In this document: positions 59,414-64,000 of the stretch, piece by piece
How the letters are laid out: each line of letters opens with the position of its first letter
Numbering within the stretch: the first letter of the stretch is position 1
Assembly: GCF_019192735.1 (NCBI RefSeq)
Contig: NZ_JAHTKP010000027.1
Location: forward strand, 1 to 64,000
Reading direction: 5' to 3'
Origin: Kitasatospora aureofaciens
GTDB taxonomy: Bacteria; Actinomycetota; Actinomycetes; Streptomycetales; Streptomycetaceae
DNA: 64,000 bases
Made by a program: the position numbers and the translations under genes
Notes under the pieces: model-generated
The model's database searches: none
The model's input: only the letters and a program-made list of their open reading frames with translations
What the model was told of the DNA's origin: nothing

Positions 59414-60466
59414 GTGTCGGCCGACTGGGTGCTCCACGTCGACCTCGACCAGTTCATCGCGGCGGTCGAGGTCGCGCGGCGGCCGGAGCTGCGCGGCAGG
59501 CCGGTTGTGGTCGGCGGCACCGGGGATCCGACCGAGCGCGGGGTGGTGTCCACCGCCTCGTACGAGGCGCGCACGTACGGGATCCGGTCCGGCATGCCGC
59601 TGCGCGTGGCGGCCCGGCGGTGTCCGGACGCGGTGTTCCTGCCCGTGGACGCGCCGGTCTACCGGGAGGTCTCGGGGCGGTTCATGGACACGCTGCGCCG
59701 GTTCCCGGTCGTGGTGGAGCCGCTCGGCTGGGACGAGGCCTTCGTCGGGGCGCGCACCGACGACCCCGAGGCGCTCGCCGCCGGGATCCGCGCGGCGGTA
59801 TGGGAGGAGACGGGCCTCCGGTGCTCGGTGGGCATCGGGGACAACCGGCTGCGCGCCAAGCTGGCCACCGGCTTCGCCAAGCCGACCGCCCCCGGCGGAC
59901 CGCCCGCCGGGCAGGCCTTCCGGCTCACCCGCGACAACTGGGCGGCCGTCATGGCCGAGCGCCCGACGGACGCGCTCTGGGGCATCGGCGCCAAGACCGC
60001 CCGGAAGCTGGCCGCGGCCGGGATCGGGACGGTCGCCCAGCTCGCCGCCGCCGACCCGGAGGAACTGGCCGCGCGGTTCGGCCCGGTGATGGGGCCCTGG
60101 TACCGGCTGCTCGCGCACGGCGCCGGTGACGCCGAGGTCACCGCGGCGCCGCACGTCGCGCGCTCGCACAGCCGCGAGACCACCTTCCAGCACGACCTGG
60201 TGGACCGCGCCGAGATCGAACGGCACGTCGCCGAACTGGCCCGGCGGGTGGCCCGGGACGTCGCGGACGAGGGCCGCCCGGCCGTCCGCGTCACGGTGAA
60301 GGTCCGCCTCGCGCCGTTCCTCACGCACACGCACAGCGTCACCCTGCCGGCGCCGACGAGCGACGAGGGCGAGATCACCCGCGCCGCCCTGACGGCGCTG
60401 GAGCGCTTCGAGCGGGACCGGCCGGTCCGACTGCTCGGCGTGCGGGCCGAGTTCGGCGACGGGTAG
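59414..60466 (+). CDS. dinB: Y-family DNA polymerase IV
   Basis: The protein has 350 residues from a GTG. The catalytic carboxylates are in LHVDLDQFIAAVEV and GWDEAFVG; the steric-gate region and VVSTASYEARTYGIRSGMPL follow. The thumb helix-hairpin-helix is ALWGIGAKTARKLAAAGIGT and the little finger ends RPVRLLGVRAEFGDG. GWDEAF in place of SxDE is typical of one actinobacterial DinB group. There is no C-terminal clamp motif that I can recognise. It performs error-prone translesion synthesis. Confidence 0.92.
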   Translation: MSADWVLHVDLDQFIAAVEVARRPELRGRPVVVGGTGDPTERGVVSTASYEARTYGIRSGMPLRVAARRCPDAVFLPVDAPVYREVSGRFMDTLRRFPVVVEPLGWDEAFVGARTDDPEALAAGIRAAVWEETGLRCSVGIGDNRLRAKLATGFAKPTAPGGPPAGQAFRLTRDNWAAVMAERPTDALWGIGAKTARKLAAAGIGTVAQLAAADPEELAARFGPVMGPWYRLLAHGAGDAEVTAAPHVARSHSRETTFQHDLVDRAEIERHVAELARRVARDVADEGRPAVRVTVKVRLAPFLTHTHSVTLPAPTSDEGEITRAALTALERFERDRPVRLLGVRAEFGDG

Positions 60467-60478
60467 GTCAGGCGGTCA

Positions 60479-60982
60479 TCATCGGACCTCGCCCTCCAGG
60501 ACGTCCCCGCGCCAGGTCGCCAGCCGTGCGTCGATCGGGCCCGTGCCGTCCAGGACGTGGCGGCTGAAGGCGTCCCGTTCGTGGGCGAGGACCGCCGCCT
60601 CCCAGACGCACGGGGCGAGCCCCGAGCGGCCCGGGCGCAGCTGGGCGGGGTCGCCGGCCGGGCCGGTGAAGATCGCGAGGTCGGACATGTAGCCCTCGAT
60701 CCAGGTGTGGACGAGGACGTAGTCGCCGTCGGCGCCCGCGTGGGTCAGGAGGACGGCGAGTCCGAGGGATCCGCGCAGGTGGGCGGAGGCGAGGTGGTCG
60801 GCGGCGATCCGCAGGGCGGCCTCGGCGTCCCGGGTGGTGACGGTGCGGCCGGGGGCCTCGATCGCGTAGTGCTTGACGAGGTGTCCGGCCGCCTCGGCGG
60901 TGCCCAAGGGGTGGACGGTACGGGCGTGGTGGCCGTCGGCCAGGGCGCGCAGTGGGCCGTCGTCGGGGATCTGGGTCGTCAT
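60479..60982 (-). CDS. Uncharacterised 167-residue protein
   Basis: The frame starts at the ATG at 60982. The sequence includes GTAEAAGHLVKHYAIEAPGR, AALRIAADHLASAHLRGSLG and YVLVHTWIEGYMSDLAIFTG. It looks like a compact cytoplasmic alpha/beta protein with good codon bias. I do not recognise the family. Its start overlaps the stop of a short upstream frame by ATGA, suggesting it was the second gene of an operon. Confidence 0.7.
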   Translation of the reverse strand: MTTQIPDDGPLRALADGHHARTVHPLGTAEAAGHLVKHYAIEAPGRTVTTRDAEAALRIAADHLASAHLRGSLGLAVLLTHAGADGDYVLVHTWIEGYMSDLAIFTGPAGDPAQLRPGRSGLAPCVWEAAVLAHERDAFSRHVLDGTGPIDARLATWRGDVLEGEVR

Positions 60983-61158
60983 GAGGCCATGATGCCCGGC
61001 GCGCGGTGCGGGCGTTCGGGCAGGACCCGCCAGTCCGGTTCGAGCGGCAGGACGTGGCCGGTGAGCGCGCGGACGTCGGCGGCGAGGTTCGCGCGGGAGC
61101 GCAGCGCGGGCAAGTCCCGGGCGGTGTAACGCTGGTGGGTGTCCGGGCCGGACCACAA
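60979..61158 (-). pseudogene. Short upstream reading frame, possible 3' remnant of a partner gene
   Basis: A coding-like frame of 59 residues (LWSGPDTHQRYTARDLPALR at the start, RVLPERPHRAPGIMAS at the end) overlaps the next gene's start by ATGA. There is only a TTG start without a ribosome site. It may be the end of a gene whose front was lost, or a small protein. Evidence is limited to frame, overlap and amino-acid composition. Confidence 0.4.
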
Positions 61159-61237
61159 GGTGCGTAGTCGACGGCGTCGGCGTAGCTGTGTCGACGGGTC
61201 CCGGCCGGGTGCCGGTGGACCGTGATGGCCCGGTGGG

Positions 61238-61831
61238 TTACTCCTCCGCGGCGGGGGTCACGGGTACGGCGAGGCCCTGGACCGCTTGGGCGATGGCGGG
61301 GCGGAGGTGGTCGAGGGGGAGGTCGGCGCCGAGGATCATGCGGCGGAGTTGCGGCATGGCGAGGGTCCAGCCGACCAGGCCGAGGGTGAAGAAGAGCCGG
61401 GTGCGGGCGTCGTCGTCGACGTCCGCTGCCTCGGCGTCCGCTGCGCCGGCTGCTGCGCGGAGCTTGTCCTCGTAGTGGCGGGTGCGGGCCTGTTCGCCGG
61501 GGACGGGCTGGTCGCCGAGTTCGAGGGCTTCCCACATGAGGAGGCGCAGGGCCTCGGGGTGCGCGCGGTGGTAGTCGAAGAGCCGTTCGGCGTAGGCGGG
61601 CAGGTCGTCGTCGCCGGGCGGGACGGCCCGGGCGAGGTCCGCCATGAGGTGTTCGAGGACGGCGGCGAAGAGCTTGTTCTTGTCGCCGAAGTAGTCGTAG
61701 ATCGCGCGCTTGTTGGCCTGGGCCTGGGTGGCGATGCGGTCCACGCGCGCGCCCGCGACGCCGTGGGCGGCGAATTCGGCGGTCGCCGCCGCGAGGATCC
61801 GTTCCTTGGTTGCGGTCGAGTCGTAGGCCAT
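61238..61831 (-). CDS. TetR-family regulator
   Basis: The 197-residue protein has the TetR DNA-binding region KERILAAATAEFAAHGVAGA and QAQANKRAIYDYFGDKNKLF. The ligand domain is helical with an acidic stretch (AADAEAADVDDDAR). It is divergent from an MFS exporter gene. A perfect palindrome at 61843-61858 lies 12 bp upstream of its start. It probably represses the exporter and itself. Confidence 0.93.
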   Translation of the reverse strand: MAYDSTATKERILAAATAEFAAHGVAGARVDRIATQAQANKRAIYDYFGDKNKLFAAVLEHLMADLARAVPPGDDDLPAYAERLFDYHRAHPEALRLLMWEALELGDQPVPGEQARTRHYEDKLRAAAGAADAEAADVDDDARTRLFFTLGLVGWTLAMPQLRRMILGADLPLDHLRPAIAQAVQGLAVPVTPAAEE

Positions 61832-61842
61832 AGGGCGATGTT

Positions 61843-61858
61843 AACGAACCAGTTCGTT
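61843..61858. promoter_or_regulatory. TetR operator in the regulator/exporter divergon
   Basis: AACGAAC-CA-GTTCGTT is a perfect inverted repeat. A related partial site, CGAAC-CATCTA-GTTCG, lies at 61898-61913, close to the exporter start. Two related sites in one divergon fit TetR control of both genes. Confidence 0.65.
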
Positions 61859-61930
61859 TGACGGGCGGGCAACGGTCTGCGACGCTCTCCACAGATTCGA
61901 ACCATCTAGTTCGTTCGGTTGGAGTTCATG

Positions 61931-63172
61931 ATGCCCCGAGTAGATCCACCCGCCGTATCCGGCAGGCTGCCGCTCCTCATGGCGCTGGCCTGCGGCGTCA
62001 GCGTGGCGAACGTGTACTTCCCGCAGGCCGTCACCCCGCTCATCGCCGACGGGTTGGGCATCGCCCCGGACGCGGCGGCGACGGTGGCGACCCTGACCCA
62101 ACTCGGCTACGCCGCCGGGATCTTCCTGCTCGTGCCGCTCGGCGACCGGCTCCCGCGCCGCCCGCTGATCACGGTGCTGCTCGCCGTCACGAGCTGCGCC
62201 CTGTTGGCGGCTGGACTTGCCCCGGGCGCCAGCGCACTGCTGGCGGCGAGCGCGGTCGTCGGCGCGGCCACCGTCGTGCCGCAGCTGCTGCTGCCCCTCG
62301 CGGCCGGCCTGGCCTCACCGGGCCGGCAGGGCAGCGTCATCGGCACCCTGCAGGGCGGACTGATCGGCGGGATCCTGCTCGCCCGCACCTTCGGCGGGGT
62401 CCTCGGGGAGCAACTCGGCTGGCGCGCCCCCTACTTGGTCGCCGCCGGCCTGACCGCGCTGCTCGCCGTGGTGCTCGGAACCGCCCTGCCCGCCACCACC
62501 CCGGCGGTACGCGACCGCTACCGGTCGCTGCTCGCCGCCACCGTGCGGATGCTGCGCACCGAGGCGGACCTGCGCCGCTCGGCGCTGTACCAGGCCACCC
62601 TGTTCGGCGGCTTCAGCGCCGCCTGGACCGCGCTCGCCCTGCTGCTCACCGGCCCCCACTACCGCATGAACGCCCAGGCGGTCGGGGTGCTGGCCCTGAT
62701 CGGCGCGGCCAGCATGTTCTGCGCCCCGGCGGCCGGGCGCCGCGTGGACCGGTACGGCGCCGACAGGGTCAACCTCTGGTGCATCCTCGCGACCCTCGCC
62801 GCAGCGGCGGTGCTTGCCGCCGGCGCCGTGGGCGGCGCGGTGGGGCTGGCGGCCCTGGCGGGCGGGCTGCTGCTGCTCGACGTGGCGATCCAGTGCAGCC
62901 AGGTCGCCAACCAGGCCCGCATCTTCGCCCTGCGCCCCGAGGCCCGCAGCCGCCTGAACACGGCGTACATGACCTGCTCGTTCCTCGGCGGCAGCGCCGG
63001 GTCCTGGCTCGGTGTCCGCGCCTACGCCCGGTGGGGCTGGCCGGGCGTGTGCGCACTCCTCGCCCTCGCGGCGGTCCTCGCGCTCACTGCCCACCGCGCC
63101 GCGCGGCCGGCATCCCCAACGCTCCACCACTCCACGTCAGTTGACTCCAACTCCTTGAAGGATCTGCCATGA
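61931..63172 (+). CDS. MFS exporter, arabinose-efflux-like
   Basis: The protein has 413 residues from the ATG at 61931, chosen because TTGGAG lies six bases upstream; 61928 is also possible. Twelve helices are visible. The family motif A is in LVPLGDRLPRRPLITVLLAV, and VANVYFPQAVTPLIADGL near the N-terminus is typical of the DHA-type group. Divergence from a TetR gene with a shared operator suggests induced drug or metabolite efflux. The stop overlaps the next ATG. Confidence 0.92.
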   Translation: MPRVDPPAVSGRLPLLMALACGVSVANVYFPQAVTPLIADGLGIAPDAAATVATLTQLGYAAGIFLLVPLGDRLPRRPLITVLLAVTSCALLAAGLAPGASALLAASAVVGAATVVPQLLLPLAAGLASPGRQGSVIGTLQGGLIGGILLARTFGGVLGEQLGWRAPYLVAAGLTALLAVVLGTALPATTPAVRDRYRSLLAATVRMLRTEADLRRSALYQATLFGGFSAAWTALALLLTGPHYRMNAQAVGVLALIGAASMFCAPAAGRRVDRYGADRVNLWCILATLAAAAVLAAGAVGGAVGLAALAGGLLLLDVAIQCSQVANQARIFALRPEARSRLNTAYMTCSFLGGSAGSWLGVRAYARWGWPGVCALLALAAVLALTAHRAARPASPTLHHSTSVDSNSLKDLP

Positions 63173-63558
63173 CGTTCCCCGCCATGCCCCTGTCCGTCCT
63201 CCAGTTCTTCCGCGCCTCCCAGCAGGGCGACGTCGACGCCTGGGCCGGCGCGTTCGCCGAGAACGGCGTCTTCCACGACCCGGTCGGCACCCCGCCCATC
63301 ATCGGACGCCCCGCGATCCACGCCTTCATCGCGTCCGTCCTGCCCAACTTCCGGCCCTTCCTCGGGCTGACCCCGATCGAGGCGCACACCGTCGGCCGCC
63401 AGGTCGCCGTTTCCTGGCGCGGCGCCGCCGTCACCCTGGGCGGGACCCCGGTCAACTGGTCGGGCATCAACATCTACGAACTGGACGAGGCCGGCCTCAT
63501 CCAGGAGGTCAAGGCGTACTTCAACCGCGCCATCTTCGAAGCCCAGCTCACCGGCTGA
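63169..63558 (+). CDS. SnoaL-like (NTF2-fold) protein
   Basis: The 129-residue protein overlaps the MFS stop by ATGA, with GAAGGA upstream. It has the SnoaL/NTF2 pattern: VLQFFRASQQGDVDAWAGAF followed by ENGVFHDPVGTPPIIGRPAI, and INIYELDEAGLIQEVKAYF. It may be a small-molecule binding or isomerase-like protein linked to the exporter substrate. Confidence 0.9.
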   Translation: MTFPAMPLSVLQFFRASQQGDVDAWAGAFAENGVFHDPVGTPPIIGRPAIHAFIASVLPNFRPFLGLTPIEAHTVGRQVAVSWRGAAVTLGGTPVNWSGINIYELDEAGLIQEVKAYFNRAIFEAQLTG

Positions 63559-63599
63559 GCACCCGGAGCGCCCGGGGGCTGCGCCGAGCGCGGATCACA

Positions 63600-63633
63600 G
63601 GCCGCTTCCACCGGACGGTGGGAGCGGCCTTTT
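63600..63633 (+). terminator. Rho-independent terminator after the SnoaL gene
   Basis: GGCCGCTTCCACC and GGTGGGAGCGGCC pair with one wobble around a short loop, followed by TTTT. It lies between the convergent SnoaL and TetR genes and touches the latter's stop codon. Confidence 0.85.
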
Positions 63634-64000
63634 ACATGCCGGCGGGGTCCGGGCTGTCGGGGACGCCGAAGTACCGGCGCGCGGAGTCGAGGATCTCGTG
63701 GGAGAGGTCGGCGTCGTCGGTCGCGCGGGCGAGGAGGACGGCGCCGACGAGGGTGGAGAGTTCGACGAGGGCGGTGCCTCGGTCCGTTTCGGCGTCGGCT
63801 CCGTCGGTCAGCTGCTGGAAGCCGTCGACGAGATCGCGCAGCCCGTCGGTGAAGGCGGTACGGATCGGAGCGCCGGGCTCGGCGCGGGCGGCGTCGGCGG
63901 CGAGCGTGACGGCCGGGCAGCCGTCGCCGGGGCGGTCCAGGTGGAGGGTCGACAGGTAGCGCGCCAGGTACTCCGCGCGGGCCGACCGATCAGCCTGGCC
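63632..64000 (-). CDS. TetR-family regulator, C-terminal part (cut by window end)
   Basis: The frame is open from the window end to a TAA at 63632-63634, 122 residues. The sequence includes ARAEYLARYLSTLHLDRPGD, GCPAVTLAADAARAEPGAPI, GTALVELSTLVGAVLLARAT and ILDSARRYFGVPD. These match the C-terminal domain of TetR/AcrR regulators of the YxaF/LmrA kind. The DNA-binding region lies outside the window. Confidence 0.85.
   Translation of the reverse strand, partial: GQADRSARAEYLARYLSTLHLDRPGDGCPAVTLAADAARAEPGAPIRTAFTDGLRDLVDGFQQLTDGADAETDRGTALVELSTLVGAVLLARATDDADLSHEILDSARRYFGVPDSPDPAGM

Overview
The window comes from a high-GC actinobacterium, most likely a Streptomyces or Kitasatospora relative. 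The support is strong third-position GC bias, GTG starts, many four-base ATGA/GTGA gene overlaps, actinobacterial families (DUF5994, DUF4916, DUF5819, NarL/LuxR and TetR regulators, an ECF sigma/anti-sigma pair) and abundant small palindromic repeats. The species cannot be named from sequence reading alone.

Positions 380-24756 hold a phage-tail-like contractile injection system (eCIS/CIS). On the minus strand at the left edge are a DUF4157 protein with an unrecognised C-terminal domain (candidate cargo) and a membrane protein with Ig-like N-terminal domains. A LuxR-type regulator diverges from them. A long co-directional run follows: secreted PD40/CARDB protein, DUF4255 tail-terminator protein, AAA+ ATPase, sheath, tube, two small assembly proteins, a 1107-residue disordered protein, second tube protein, LysM baseplate protein, VgrG-like spike, PAAR tip, gp25-like protein, two baseplate-wedge proteins and a zinc-ribbon/transmembrane/discoidin-like protein resembling Streptomyces CisA. 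Genes are fused by 4-base overlaps. Between PAAR and gp25 the coupling is carried by three chained micro-ORFs built on a 77-bp repeat, and a nine-residue version sits between the two wedge genes.

Positions 24940-27490 hold a TetR regulator and an IS200/IS605 element with intact tnpB. Its tnpA is frameshifted by a 32-bp palindromic repeat of the same family as one inside the first micro-ORF. Positions 27545-31758 (minus) are an ECF sigma, anti-sigma and ABC exporter operon. Positions 31883-38512 are a carbohydrate-catabolism cluster (dehydrogenases, GH63-like glycosidase, MFS transporter, GntR regulator, DeoC aldolase) with probable GntR operators. Positions 38608-43683 hold a methyltransferase behind a MerR-type promoter, an MFS/glycerophosphodiesterase pair, and a TetR/DUF2306 divergon.

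Positions 43.7-53.5 kb look like a decayed accessory region: long gene-free stretches, a tRNA-Pro-like minihelix with a terminator, an IS21 fragment, a group II intron RT fragment, a KimA-like APC permease, an HTTM/DUF5819/DCC membrane triad and an ice-binding-like protein with 21 GGTT repeats. Positions 53.5-64 kb carry an SDR/TetR pair, a truncated ABC permease beside an orphan response regulator, an arsenic cluster (arsR, aquaporin, arsC, divergent arsI), DUF4916, a Y-family DNA polymerase, a TetR/MFS/SnoaL module and the C-terminus of another TetR protein cut by the window end.
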